The notes below the pieces were generated by a model. It was not told where the DNA came from, ran no database searches, and worked only from the letters and a program-made list of their open reading frames with translations. This document shows positions 35,221 through 46,197 of a DNA stretch of 52,398 nt, piece after piece. How positions within the stretch are numbered: the first letter of the stretch is position 1; the number at the start of each line of letters is the position of its first letter. Made by a program: the position numbers and the translations under genes. Source of the stretch: Gracilaria vermiculophylla (lineage: Eukaryota; Rhodophyta; Florideophyceae; Gracilariales; Gracilariaceae); the NCBI GenBank assembly GCA_019155205.2, contig JAHNZQ020000308.1, positions 5,102,856 to 5,155,253 of the forward strand. The letters are read 5' to 3'.

Positions 35221-35640
35221 AAATGTGTGACAAATATTTTGCAAAGTACACTTCATTTATTTAGTGTGGCGACGAGAGATTGATCATTGACGTCACTAGA
35301 ACTTTCTGGAAAGTGTCCTGCTCAGCTTGCTGTGCTGGACAGCTTACAATTATGTTTAAGATTTCTCCAATGGGAAGAATCTAAAGTCTAATGAAAGGCG
35401 TTGTACTCTCGATTAACAGAGGCATCAGAAAACTCAAGAAAAGTTTTATTCAACCTTCAGTCTACCTTCTTCTATTCATTTCCGCATGGGTGCATATGTA
35501 GCACAATTAATTCTACATATTATGGATTGAATTCTCAATTTGCACTCCCTAGTGGAGACACTGTATATGAGTCCAAATGAGAAGTCCGGGAAATCGCTTG
35601 TAGCAGAAAATGCGCATCCCAAAGGACGTGCAGTTCAGTA
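35221..35640 (+). pseudogene. Conserved unknown ORF, family U copy 2, broken
   Basis: It is homologous in opposite orientation to 28790-28995. The readable frame gives VTNILQSTLHLFSVATRD, stop, SLTSLELSGKCPAQLAVLDS and LCLRFLQWEESKV with two stops. DNA similarity begins at AATGTGTGACAAATATT in both copies. It follows element E RT directly, while copy 1 lies beside LTR D, so the family has moved or been duplicated independently of these neighbours. Confidence 0.5.
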
Positions 35641-36534
35641 TCCTCGATGTATCCTACAAAACTTAACGACACTATTAAATTAGTCTTTTCAATTTATAGC
35701 GTTTTGTTATCTGTTTGCTACGTAAATATCGTTTTAGATTTCATTGAATAAGTAGCTTTTCAAAACAAATGGTATACAATTGAAATGCAATCAATTACTG
35801 CATAATTAATATTGAAATTAAAACTTTTAGTAATGAAAAAATATATAATGAATGAAGTTGAAAAGGGCAAAATTAAAACTGTTCATCGCCTTTTTCTTTT
35901 CGTTCAGTTTATTTTTTTTGTTCTATCCCAACAACAATGAATGAAAAAATATTTTTAAATCCGAGATGAACTCCTTGAATACTTATCATACTTGTATTCA
36001 GAAATCTACTTGTTCATGTCCAGTGCCTAAATGAGTTGATAGATTTTATTTCACAGAAGGGCAATTAGTCTTAACAATTACAATAAAAAATTACTGGGAT
36101 GTAAGCGGGTATGCATTTTAAACTAAAATTTTGAACCTTAAAAACTACTCTAAAACAATTATGAGAAGTACTGCTGCACATGTTTTGTGTTTAATCCACA
36201 CCAATTTTGTGTGCAGAATTAGAAAAAAGCATGTTTTATTAAACGTAATATGAAAAATTAGTTTTTGAAAATTGTTGAGGTACTTTAAAATACAATTTCT
36301 AGTCACGAATTACATTTTGTTTGTGAGTGTTCTATAACTATTTTGTTTTTATACTGAATTTAGCTTATGATTTCTCATCAAAGTTCATGAACTCATGCTC
36401 TAGTTGTTTCATGGTTTATAAAAGGAACTATTGTAGAAATGTTTTAGTGTTTACGTAAATGGTTTTTTATGATTTCTCAACTCTCCATTGATATTACGTA
36501 GAATACTTTGTTGATTTACATACATTGTAACAGG
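35641..36534. other. No gene; very AT-rich
   Basis: Only chance frames and homopolymer-rich DNA were seen. Confidence 0.55.
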
Positions 36535-36536
36535 TA

Positions 36537-37830
36537 CAATGCATATTAAAGATACAAGGAACTGCAAAAGCGCTCTAAAATATGGATTTTTGCCTACTGT
36601 AGCCGCACCCTTTCGTTAATACCCTCAAAAATGCGTTTCAAAAGTATAGGACATTACGTAGTATCCAGCAATCATGGCAAAAGAAAGTGCTCTTTTGCTT
36701 TCAGAATAACACTAAGCTCTGTATTATAAAAAAGAAGAACACAACATGTTCAGTATTGCAAAAACAGTTGGCCGTTCGCGTCATGTTATGGCACCTTCTT
36801 CATCAAATCCAACAAAAAAATAGATTTGAAGTTCCACCGTACACCCAAAACGTCTACGACGAGCTAATGAGAGGCGGATTAAGCGCAAACTATCGCAAAA
36901 AAGAGCATCGAGCACAAAAATTGCAAAACAATTGCCTAGCGAAGTCACAAAAACAACGGTTTGGTGGGCAATCAAGCAAACAAAAACATTTATCTCAATT
37001 CGTCAAAATAAAGAAATAATTCGTTTTGCGTGCTCTCCATAAAGCAAATTGCGATGCATGGTGTGCTCAGATGATTTGCTGGAAATATGAATGGAAAAAT
37101 GTTATTTTCTCAAATGAGAAGAAGTTCAATTTAGACGGACCAAATTGTTTAAAATATTTTTTGGCATGATCCAAGAAAACAAAAGAAACTTTTTACATCC
37201 AGGCATTAAAGAGAAGCTTCTATGGTTGTGTGGGCTGGAGTCTCTGAAAACTGTACAACTGATATTGCTTTTATTCAAGGTAACATGAATTCGAAAGGCA
37301 GTCAAAATGTTCTATAGAACTATTTGTTCCCATTTAAAAATAGCTTGGATGGAAGTATTTTTTTTTAGCAATAGAATGCTGCGGTGCATACTTCCAGACT
37401 CATGAAAGATTGGTTCTCTGAGATTGATATGAATGTCATACAGTGGCCAGTGCGATCGCCCGATTTAAACCCTGTAGAAAATGTCATGGGTTTATTGTCT
37501 AGGATTGTTTATTGCCAAACAGGCAGTTTAATACAGTTTTTAATTTAAAAACTTGCTTTGAAAATTGCTGGAAACTATCTATAGTTTTAGTATCGATTCT
37601 TACTTAGAATCAATGCCAAAGCCTTGCATTGGTATAATCCAGAAAAAAGGTGAAAAAATTAATTATAAACTAGAGATAAAGACCGTTAAAGGTATGGTGT
37701 CTGATCATTTTAAAACGATTTTTGAACTTAAAATTTTTCATAAACTGGTTTGCATAAATGTAGTCCTACATTACTAAAATAGATGATTTGCATCAAAATG
37801 CCTAGTGTCCTATACATTTGAAACACACTT
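36537..37830 (+). mobile_element. Tc1-family transposon Tc1-2 with IR/DR ends and TA duplication
   Basis: TA stands at 36535-36536 and 37831-37832. The left outer repeat is CAATGCATATTAAAG; the right outer repeat on the minus strand is AAGTGTGTTTCAAATGTATA followed by GGACAC. Inner copies of the repeat lie at 36635-36654 (GTTTCAAAAGTATAGGACAT) and at about 37700-37717. Between left outer and inner repeat stands TTTTTGCCTACTGTAGCCG, which also occurs inverted at the right end of both R elements (39612-39635, 44340-44362). A broken transposase fills the interior. Confidence 0.85.
36746..37668 (+). pseudogene. Tc1-family transposase of Tc1-2, inactivated
   Basis: From the ATG at 36746 the frame reads MFSIAKTVGRSRHVM, the first helix-turn-helix. 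After a stop come RLRRANERRIKRKLSQKRAS and STKIAKQLPSEVTKTTVWWA, the second DNA-binding helix. The catalytic part is readable as WKNVIFSNEKKFNLDGPN (the first Asp is Asn), then through stops and frameshifts NAAVHTSRLMKDWFSEIDMN and QWPVRSPDLNPVENVMGLLS. The C-terminus is MPKPCIGIIQKKGEKINY, matching Tc1-1. Its own transposase is dead, so mobility would need another copy. Confidence 0.85.
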
Positions 37831-37832
37831 TA

Positions 37833-38369
37833 TGTACTGCACAAAGATGTCTCTGCTTTTTAATTAATCATGTTACTGGAGTCTAAAATTGAAAAAAACT
37901 ATAGAGATTCAGGCATCAAAATGCAGAACTTTATCTCATCATACTGATATTTTTTATGTTAAATGAAGTTGTAGATTTAGCATAAAAAATGATCTAAACA
38001 TCTCTGGTCATTGCGAGCGAAAATACAATCTGATGATGGTTCTGATATCAATTCAATTCTGGAATATAAACGAGCTTACTTCTTATATCCTACAAATGAC
38101 TTTTAAGAAAAGAGCCTAGCACAAATATTGCAAAAATCACAATTAATGAAGAAAACAAACATTTGAAACAAGATATTATACCGAGTTGAATACCGTATTA
38201 AACTTCTTTTCTAGGGTTCTGATACTTGAATTATTGCCATGATATAAAAACGGAAACCCCATGTTGATAAAAAATCTCTAAATTGCCCAGTGCCTGTTCA
38301 AAAATAGTTTGTGCAAAAGCAGCTCTGAGCTATTTTCATCATGTACGAAACAGCTGGAAAGTATGAAAT
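37833..38369. other. No gene seen
   Basis: AT-rich spacer between Tc1-2 and the R1 element. No motif was recognised. Confidence 0.5.
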
Positions 38370-38370
38370 G

Positions 38371-39689
38371 ATTTATGTTTCCATAGTATGGGACATCTGG
38401 CATTTTGATGCAAATCATCATTTTCAGAACTGTAGTGCTTTCAAAATCAGTTTTCAAAAAACTACAAGTTAAAAAACCATTTCGAAATCATAGGACACTT
38501 AACTTTCAAACTTCGTTTTGCGCTCTTCAGTAGTTGATTTTCGCTTCTGGGTCGCAAATTACACTTCTTCAACGCTTCCGCATGGATTTTCTTTATCGTT
38601 CCGTACTCAAAAAAGTCATCGTTTTTGCGCTGTTTCCAATGCTATTTTTATTAAAAACCGTTCAGAATGGCCTGTAATGGTCAAAAAGAATTCTATAGAG
38701 CACATTTTATTCATTTTCAAAGACGCTGGAGTGAACTTTACGCGTATGTAACTGAGTTCCATTACTTTATAATAAGCATAGAACGTTTTTCATTATTGAA
38801 GACTACCAAACTGTGTGTGGTTTCAGCGCCTTATTAAACTGTGGCGTTATCCTGGTGAAAATGTTTTAAAATTTCTGATAAGATACGTAAAATTTAAATG
38901 CACAGTTGTTTGAACGCATTTGTAAGCCGTTTTGAGTGTATTCCTGAAAAGGCTTTCTATGTACTTTAGTCCTTGTCATCGAAAGTCCAGTCTACTTTAT
39001 ATGAGAGTAGGTTGTAATATAACTTCACTATTTTCAAATTTTGTTTGCTCTTTTTTGCCTATGATAGCATTATGTTAATCACTGTAGTTCATCTAAACCA
39101 AAGTTTTACTCAATTCAAAATACATACTTTTCACATTTTTTTTTTTTTCAGTGCTGACAGCACACTACGGCATGTTGTTTTGTTTATTTTAGGCTTCCGA
39201 AAGGAAAGTTTGTTCAACTTTATTAACCAAAAGAATTTTTAAGCGTTTTTCATTACCATTTTGTTCTTCTTTTGTAAACGTATCGTTCTTTTAACAAGGT
39301 TTATAGTGCTAAATACATTTCCAGGATAACATTCTTGAAAAACGTTATGCTTATTATTGGAGCTGAGCATTATTAGGACATAAATAAAACTTTATGTTTA
39401 TATTGCATTAGGTATATAAGAAAATGGTGGAAAAGTGAGAATTACGGCCTAGATTTAAGGTACTTTTTGAAGTATTGTGTTGTAGGCTTTTAATTTAGAA
39501 GATCCTGAAGTACTCATTTTAAAGAAAAAACAAGGTGTTGAAGAAAAAATCACGCGCAAGTTCGAAATATCTTATCTTTTTGAAACTTGAATTTCGACGG
39601 TTTTATGGAAAGGGACGGCTACAGTAGGCAAAATTGCACATTTTGTCGAGCATTATGGGTGTCCTGAAGTATACTTATGAAACGCACTG
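38371..39689 (-). mobile_element. Non-autonomous Tc1-related element R1
   Basis: This 1.3-kb unit is related along its whole length to 43127-44412. The left end (GGGACATCTGGCATTTTGATG) matches the inverted right end of Tc1-2 over about 110 bp. The right end holds GGCTACAGTAGGCAAAA and finishes GAAACGCACTG followed by TA. Inner repeats lie about 101 bp from the left outer repeat (38478) and about 90 bp from the right one. No transposase motif is found on either strand inside. Confidence 0.78.
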
Positions 39690-39691
39690 TA

Positions 39692-40275
39692 TTTAAAGTA
39701 ATGAGTACCTATGTTTGTCCTGTGTCGCTCAGGGCGTGGTTTTAATATCTCATTATATTTTGAAAAAACAAATCAAACCTACCCCTATTACATCGGCGGT
39801 GCTTCATTGTAATTTTCTAGCTAGCTGGACAGTTCTTTTTGCTGTGGAGCTGTGCTCGACACATTGCTGGATGGCACGTGTATAACACGTCGTACACACA
39901 AGGCGATAGTGGGATGATATTGTGATGACAGCTGGCCTGTAGGAAGCGCGGGACGCACGACACGCGTGCGCACCATTGGCGCGTCTCGAGACGCAACGCG
40001 CACCACCGACAAGTGGCTTGAAGCGCACCGAGAGATGGCCCACACTTGGTGCCTCTCACCTCCGCGCTGCCGCTGCAGTTCACCGCGCTGTCAAAACGCG
40101 CTTGCGCGCACGTATGCTGTTGAGACACGAGACATTTCCGCCTGTCGAACCCCCCGCGGGCAGCAGTCGCTTGAACGCGCTTCGCGCTTTTCATGCACCG
40201 TCGTCGCGATCGATTCTCACCTCCACGCTCCCACGCCCCCACGACCCCACAAATTGCTCTTTCCCGCCATCTCAC
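39692..40275. other. GC-rich upstream region of the 40276 gene
   Basis: The base composition changes from AT-rich to GC-rich near 39830. The frame at 40114 (also ATG-initiated) stays open into the gene, so part of this could be coding. The pyrimidine-rich text just before 40276 looks like a 5' leader. Confidence 0.35.
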
Positions 40276-41046
40276 ATGCACTCTATTGCCGTCCCGCCCG
40301 TCGTCACGCCTGAGGGCACGACTGCCATCTCCGCTTGTTCCGCCACTTCCGTCACGAGTTTGGTCCCCTTGAAGCGCCGCATCCCCCAAGCTCCCGTCTT
40401 CATAACCAAGCACGTTCCCCAAACCTCCTTCATTTCCGATGCCTCGGACCCCCCACAACGGACGTACTGCTTTGACGATGACTATCCTTCCATCGCCGCT
40501 TCGGAAAGCACTGCCGCCGCTGAGCCCACCCGCACCCACTGTTCATCTCAACCACCCTACCCACGCCGTCCCTCTGTCACCGGCGCCATTCGTCGCCATA
40601 TCTCCATTGCGCGTCGTCAAGAAGATCCTGCCTTGCCTCACAGCATTTGCCACAGGTTTAAGCGCACCTCCCATGAGCAAGATAGCGTGCTAGAAGATTG
40701 GAAGCGATCTAGAAAACGCTCATCCACCGGATCATCTCACCGTTTGCTTTACTCTCAACCGCTCACATGTGGAGCTTTTGACTTTCGCTCATTGTTTACT
40801 CGACACCACCGCCCAACCCACCAACAAAATGCAGTTCAGTCCCATCTTACTCCAACCCCATCATGTCGATCCCCACACCAAGAACACCAAAAGGCTGTTT
40901 CTACACGAGCCCTTGTGCCTGACGTCTCCCGTCAACCAAATGAAGACCTTAACTTCATGAGCACCCTCGCGTACGAAGACTTCATGCATGGTCGAAACAG
41001 ACCGTCAAAATCCGTTCGTTTTTTCGCTCGCCTTCGACGTTCATGA
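40276..41046 (+). CDS. Hypothetical Ser/Pro/Arg-rich protein
   Basis: An intronless frame of 256 codons starts from the ATG at 40276 (MHSIAVPPVVTPEGTTA); an in-frame ATG at 40114 would add 54 residues. The 40276 start is chosen because the preceding text is pyrimidine-rich and leader-like. The protein is mostly disordered-looking, with basic patches (LEDWKRSRKRSSTGS) and a compact C-terminus EDLNFMSTLAYEDFMHGRNR ending in SVRFFARLRRS. No transmembrane segment, signal peptide or known domain is seen. The minus-strand frame over the same bases is Gly/Arg-rich and taken as a shadow. The coding call rests on length and composition only. Confidence 0.45.
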   Translation: MHSIAVPPVVTPEGTTAISACSATSVTSLVPLKRRIPQAPVFITKHVPQTSFISDASDPPQRTYCFDDDYPSIAASESTAAAEPTRTHCSSQPPYPRRPSVTGAIRRHISIARRQEDPALPHSICHRFKRTSHEQDSVLEDWKRSRKRSSTGSSHRLLYSQPLTCGAFDFRSLFTRHHRPTHQQNAVQSHLTPTPSCRSPHQEHQKAVSTRALVPDVSRQPNEDLNFMSTLAYEDFMHGRNRPSKSVRFFARLRRS

Positions 41047-41996
41047 CTTCCTCACCCTTCATCATTTCCGTCCACCAATATTAGCTGCCATCCGCATCTC
41101 ATGTGTTTTGCGTGTGAGAAACACCTTTCGCGCTGTAGTTCACACCCTCGCCAGTAGAATCAAACAAAAAAGACAACTCTCATCGACACCTTTTTTTGCA
41201 GTGTCCATGTCCCGCCTTGAACTGTTTTGTCTTCTCGACGTCAACACATCCAACCGTCATGCCCCATAAGCGCGACGTGACCACGCTTGCCGCGCTTGGC
41301 GGAAAACGCCACGCCAGAACACCAGAGCCACACGTTGCGTATATTTCATTTCACTGCTTTCGGTTAAACAACCGTACGATACTGTCTGATGAAATGGTGA
41401 GTGTCCACGCCCCACACGTGCACCGCCCTTCCATCCAACTTGCCAAAAGATACGTCAAAATTGCTAAAAGTTTCTGCGGCATTGTAAGCACTTTTTGAAC
41501 AGGAGCATACCATCATTGTGTAAGTGCAGAATGATTTGGCGCTTTGAAGCTGGCAATCGTAACCCTGCCATGGCATGCATGCTACCATGCTCTGGCTGGA
41601 TCATGTTTTTCCGAGCCGGCTGCTTCATTGTTGCATGGAGCCAAGGTTAGAACATGAACAGTTTCGCAGATTCAGGTACATGCACTCGTAGCCCAGCGGC
41701 TCGCCTCGTCTCAGGCTTTGATCGACACAGAGCTGAAACTTTCGGTTCAAAAGAAAAACGGAGTTCATGGGCTCGCTGTAAGGAAGTTTGATGGAAGAAT
41801 GTTATTTATTTCTCGTCAAGGATGCATGAGCGTGTGAGTTGGATATGGAGATATGACAAACTACATAGTATGGTTTCTCTAGAACCAGAAGGGATAATTG
41901 AACTTCAAAGCATTTAAGCAAAAGTCTTGTCCAAAGAATAAAAAAACTAAAACAGCGAGTCAAAAAGAGAAATCAACGTAGATGTTCGGGAAATGG
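41047..41996. other. Intergenic; possible short frames only
   Basis: A frame at 41253-41498 starts MPHKRDVTTLAALGGKRHAR but loses protein-like composition soon after; it could be a first exon. TTTATT at 41815-41820 is a candidate polyadenylation signal (AATAAA on minus) for the gene at 41997-42566. Confidence 0.35.
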
Positions 41997-42566
41997 TCAA
42001 ACATGTGAAACATCGTTAATGGTCGTAATGAGCAGCAAGAAAACAGGTGCATTCAACCCGGTATCAACGTAAACTGAACAAACAGAAGGCTGATGCCACC
42101 GAACAAGGCGTTGCACGGTGGCCAGAACTCTCTTGCCGTCATTTTCCTTTAATTCGTAGTCTAATGCTCCGCTCACCTGGAAATAAGGTTCACCGTCACA
42201 TGAGTCACCTCGATACACGTCGATGATGGAGAACAACTGGCCCCTTTGCTGTGTGGTAAGCAGCACATCTTCAGATCCGAATTCTTTGATTCGCACGTCA
42301 TTGGAACATTTATCGCGAATAGAATGATACAGTGGTTTATTTCGTGCGCTCACCAGTGTGAATCCTTGGAATGTCCGTAAGATGCGGTAGAGAACCTGGT
42401 TGGTGTCAGCGCGACGCACGACAAAAAGAAGACGGGAATGGAAGTGTTTGACGGGAAGCATTTTGAAATGTGTGACACGGTTGCAGATCAGAGGCTGTGA
42501 GACAGATCTTGGTAGGCGCTTTTTGATAGCCATAAAAGCGTGACGAAAGTTTTGAGCGAGCTGCAT
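41997..42566 (-). CDS. LURP-one-related / Tubby C-terminal-like domain protein
   Basis: It is an intronless 189-residue protein. After about 45 basic N-terminal residues the pattern is that of the LURP-one-related beta-barrel: VLYRILRTFQGFTLV, a bend, KPLYHSIRDKCSND, VLLTTQQRGQLFSIIDVYRG followed by DS, YFQVSGALDYELKENDGKRV, LATVQRLV, and the closing strands CSVYVDTGLNAPVFLLLITT-IND, where the family usually has V-PG-D-A-----V--ID. In the family this fold is related to phospholipid scramblase and Tubby; plant members are linked to defence. The role here is unknown. The assignment is by pattern only. An overlapping minus frame to 42945 is a shadow. Confidence 0.6.
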   Translation of the reverse strand: MQLAQNFRHAFMAIKKRLPRSVSQPLICNRVTHFKMLPVKHFHSRLLFVVRRADTNQVLYRILRTFQGFTLVSARNKPLYHSIRDKCSNDVRIKEFGSEDVLLTTQQRGQLFSIIDVYRGDSCDGEPYFQVSGALDYELKENDGKRVLATVQRLVRWHQPSVCSVYVDTGLNAPVFLLLITTINDVSHV

Positions 42567-42813
42567 ACCAGATCTGGTGGTGATGAAGGACTATGAGCTT
42601 CAAGAAACAAAAGCAAGTTGATGTCAATGCATGGGCCAAAACGCGGGGAAATGTAGAGATGGCCGCGGAATAACTGCTGCCAAAGGTGGTCAGGACTGAC
42701 AGTTCAAGCTGCATAAAACCTTGGGAGAGCCTTTTGCCTGAACCCAACGCTGTTACGAGTCGTGCGGCACACAGCTGTACTCGAATATCACGTGTCCTCG
42801 CATCTGAATTAGT

Positions 42814-42893
42814 CAACGCACCAACGCACCAACGCACCAATGCACCAACGCACCAACGCACCAACGCACCAACGCACCAACGCACCAACGCAC
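42814..42893. repeat. 8-bp minisatellite, 10 units
   Basis: CAACGCAC is repeated ten times without interruption, with one variant unit (CAATGCAC). It lies about 250 bp upstream of the LURP-one-like gene. Confidence 0.95.
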
Positions 42894-43126
42894 ATGCGGC
42901 GTTAGTGGGTATGAAAATAGGCGGCGAAAATGGCTTACATGGCAAGAAGGACTGAACCGTTCTTGATGTTTCCAGTACTACTTTGCCTCTTCACTCTTCG
43001 TAGCAGTTTTGTAACACATCAATCTCATATAGAAGTGCAATTTTCAAAATATGGCGTGAGAAAGTCCTGTGTAAAGCCGCATAATATTAAATGTTTCTCG
43101 TGATTGAATTGTTCAGGTGCCGACTA

Positions 43127-44412
43127 AATCCTGTTTCAAAAGTATAAGACACATGGCATTTTGATCCGAATCATCATTTTCAACACTGTAGTGCTATCAA
43201 AATCAGTTTTAAAAAAAAATCAGTTAAAAAATCGTTTCAAAATCATAGGACAATTCACATTCAAACTTTATTTTGCCTTCTTCAGTAGTTGATTTTCACT
43301 TCTGTGTACTAAATAACACTAATCCAACGATTTTTCATCAGGTTCCTTTATCATTCCTTAATTAAAATATTCATTTTTTTCGCGCTTTTTTCCAATAAGT
43401 TTTTTAATCAAAACCTGTTCAGAATGGCCTGTAATGGCCATAAATCATTCCAACAAGTTCATCTCATTCATTTTCAAAGAGGTTTAAGTGAGCTCAACGC
43501 TTAAGTAACTGCAAGGCGTTAATTTAAAGTTAGCAAAGAACGTTTTCCATTATTGAAGACTACTAAACTACGGCGCTATCTTGGTGAAAAAGAATTTTAC
43601 ATTTCTGATACGATACGTAAATTTTTGAAAAAAGTTGTGTGAACGCATTTCTAAGCCTATTAGAGTCTATAATGCTTACAAAAAAGTCTATTTATATAGT
43701 TCTAGTCATCAAGAGTCCAATCCATAGAAGAATATTAACCCTAATAGAACTTTACTATGTTTAAATTCTGTTGTTTTTTTTTTTTTATGCTTTCGATAGC
43801 AATATGTAAGACACTGTAGTTCATCTAAACCAAAGTTTTACTCAATATAAAATACATTCTTTTCACAGCTATCTTTTTTTCAGTGCTGATAGCACACTAT
43901 GACATCTTGTTTTGCTTATTTTAGGCTTCTGAAAGGAAAGTTTGTTCAGTTTATTAAAACAAAAGAATTTTTAGGCGTTTTTCTTTACCATTTTGTTCCT
44001 TTCTTGTAAACGTATCGTTCTTTTAATAGAGATTTTAGTCCAAAATACATTACCAGGATAACATTCTTGCAAAAAGTTATGCTTATTTTTGGAGCTGAGC
44101 ATTATTAGGCTATCAGTAAAACTTTATGTTTATGTTACAGTACGTGTATAAAAAAATGATATACAAATTAGAATAACGGCTTAGATCTAAGATACTGTTT
44201 GAAGTATTGTGTTCTAAGCTTTTAGTTTAGAAGATCCTATGTGTTTTTGAGGAGAAAAACAACGTCTTGTGGAAAGAATCACGCCCGAGTTCAAAAAGTC
44301 CTGTCTTTTGAAACTTGAATTTGAAAGGTTTCAGGGATAGGGACGGCTACAGTAGGCAAAAATGCGTGTTTTATCGAGTTTTATGGGTGTCCTATACTTT
44401 GTAAATGCACTG
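43127..44412 (-). mobile_element. Non-autonomous Tc1-related element R2
   Basis: It is preceded by TA at 43125-43126 and begins AATCCTGTTTCAAAAGTATA. The inner repeat CGTTTCAAAATCATAGGACA follows 101 bp later (43234). The right end has inner GTCCTGTCTTTTGAAAC at 44298 and outer GTCCTATACTTTGTAAATGC at 44389, ending GCACTG. It is homologous to R1 throughout. The interior has no transposase and no long ORF. Confidence 0.82.
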
Positions 44413-46197
44413 AACATACTGGTTCACAGAAATGGCCCTCTTTGAGTATGATTAACATTTGATTACACTCGTTTAAGAGTGACAAAGATATCAGACCTTT
44501 CGATGATATGCAATATCGCTATTCACGTGCACGTGCACACGCCTTCGCTGGCCGTTCTCGCTCAGAATTCAAAATGTATGTCGAAGCTGCATTGCATTCG
44601 CGTGACGAATGAGTAGGTGTTCTCTTCACAACCGAGTTGCGCCTCATTGGCTGCGATTTTCCATCAGAGCGAAGCGCCGAAATTTACAATAAATGAATTG
44701 GTGTAATTTGAAATACACAAAACATCTTTTCTGGTCTCATGCAAACTTAGAAAACCATAATAAAAAAAGAGATAGAAGTGCGTTTATTTCCAACGTTTAC
44801 ATGTTTTCAGATTGTATCCAACATTCTCCTGAGCCTTTCTTAAATCTGTAATTGTTTTTGATTTTGTATATCAGTGTTTATGTCCCGAGCGTGAGTTTGA
44901 GGACGCTGTAAAAGGATTTTGAGAGTAAAAAGTGCGTAAAATAGAAAAAAACGACGATATAAATGTAGTGAAGTGATAGTATACATTCTCCGACATTTTG
45001 ACAGATACTATAAAATGGTCTCCATTGAGAAGCAAATACTGTGTTTTCTTTATTTATGGGTTATTGATTGCTTTTATTCATCATGAGTTATGTGGACAAC
45101 TTTTTGGTCCCTTTTTTTTAATCTGAGCAAAGCTTATCTGATAAGGAACTCCATTCTGATCCTATTGAATACTCTTTATAAGATTTATTCTTTATCCAAA
45201 ACAACACAAATTATGTTGACTGATGATTGGGTAATGCTGCAATCAATAAGATTGATGCGTTGCGAAGAGCATGATAGAATTATGAACTCATACAAATCGC
45301 TGGTAATAATGTACCTCAGAATGAAAAGTCGGTGAGTGCTTTAGACAATACGTGTTTTGAGATTATTTGAAGATTGTTTGTAATGAAGATTGATCTGCAG
45401 AGAAGCACATGTGGATAATAAGTTTCGATTTAAAATGGAGTACTGTACGAAAGCGTACTCTCGACGGAGTCAACTATGAAGCGTATATTTACCTCTCTTA
45501 GGCGTCAAGAACTTGGAGAGAAGAAACGAATAAATCTGAACTGAAGCAGACTTATTCACACGAAATAAGGAGACACGGAGACAAATTTCAATGATGGGGG
45601 CAACATTAAAAGCACAAAATCCAAAAACCAACGCTGTGATTTTTTGCAAAATGTGAAGAACGTGATCAAAACAAATAGTAGTGTATCATTCAGTTTGAAG
45701 TAGAAGCTACCTTTCGCTGTCCTCAAGAAGACTTTCATTTACTTTGAGGCACAAGCTAGCCGAAGCGAGAGCTGCGAGCAGTCGGCTCGAAGCAAAAGCT
45801 CTGAGCCCTTGGCTCGAAACGAAAGAGATGTGTAGCTTAGAGAGGTGCTGCTGTCCAAAAGAGTGAAGTTGGGCAGTAGGCACAGTTGCTCTGGCGAGGC
45901 CCGCTAGTGAAGCAAAATCGTCTAGCAATGTCACGATCATCACACAAAGCTTACCATTTGTTGCGAGTAAATGGCCGCCTTGTATTTTCAGGTCGCACCT
46001 GTTCTTCGCACAAAACTGTGTACCTCACCAAATATATAATCATATACGATTTGAGCGAATGATTCGCGGTGTAAGTTTCTCAATGCGCAACCTGTATATT
46101 ACTGATATTAGTGCAGCTTCTTCCTGCGCCGGATAACTTCAAATTTACACTTAAGTACAATGTTCTAAAATGATTCACTTCTAGCTCCACACAGCTT
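44413..46197. other. No gene recognised
   Basis: Mostly AT-rich spacer with chance frames, apart from a short 27-bp tandem repeat listed separately. Confidence 0.5.
45761..45841. repeat. 27-bp tandem repeat, 3 diverged units
   Basis: Units start CGAAGCGAGAGCTGCGAG, CGAAGCAAAAGCTCTGAG and CGAAACGAAAGAGATGTG at 45761, 45788 and 45815. The spacing is exactly 27 bp. The third unit is the most diverged. Confidence 0.6.

Noticed and set aside
36687..37019. 110-codon plus frame inside Tc1-2
   Set aside because: The transposase helix-turn-helix motifs are read in a different frame, starting at 36746. This frame is a shadow.
39817..40539. 240-codon minus-strand frame, Gly/Arg-rich
   Set aside because: It lies over the plus-strand ORF in GC-rich DNA where stops are rare on both strands. 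Its composition is low-complexity and no domain is seen.
41670..41740. tRNA-like text (GTAGCCCAGCGGCTCGCC)
   Set aside because: It resembles a D-arm only; no cloverleaf with acceptor, anticodon and T arms could be built.
42406..42945. 179-codon minus-strand frame running through the 8-bp minisatellite
   Set aside because: Its N-terminal repeat VRWCVGAL is only a translation of the minisatellite, and it overlaps the LURP-one-like frame, which has a real family pattern.
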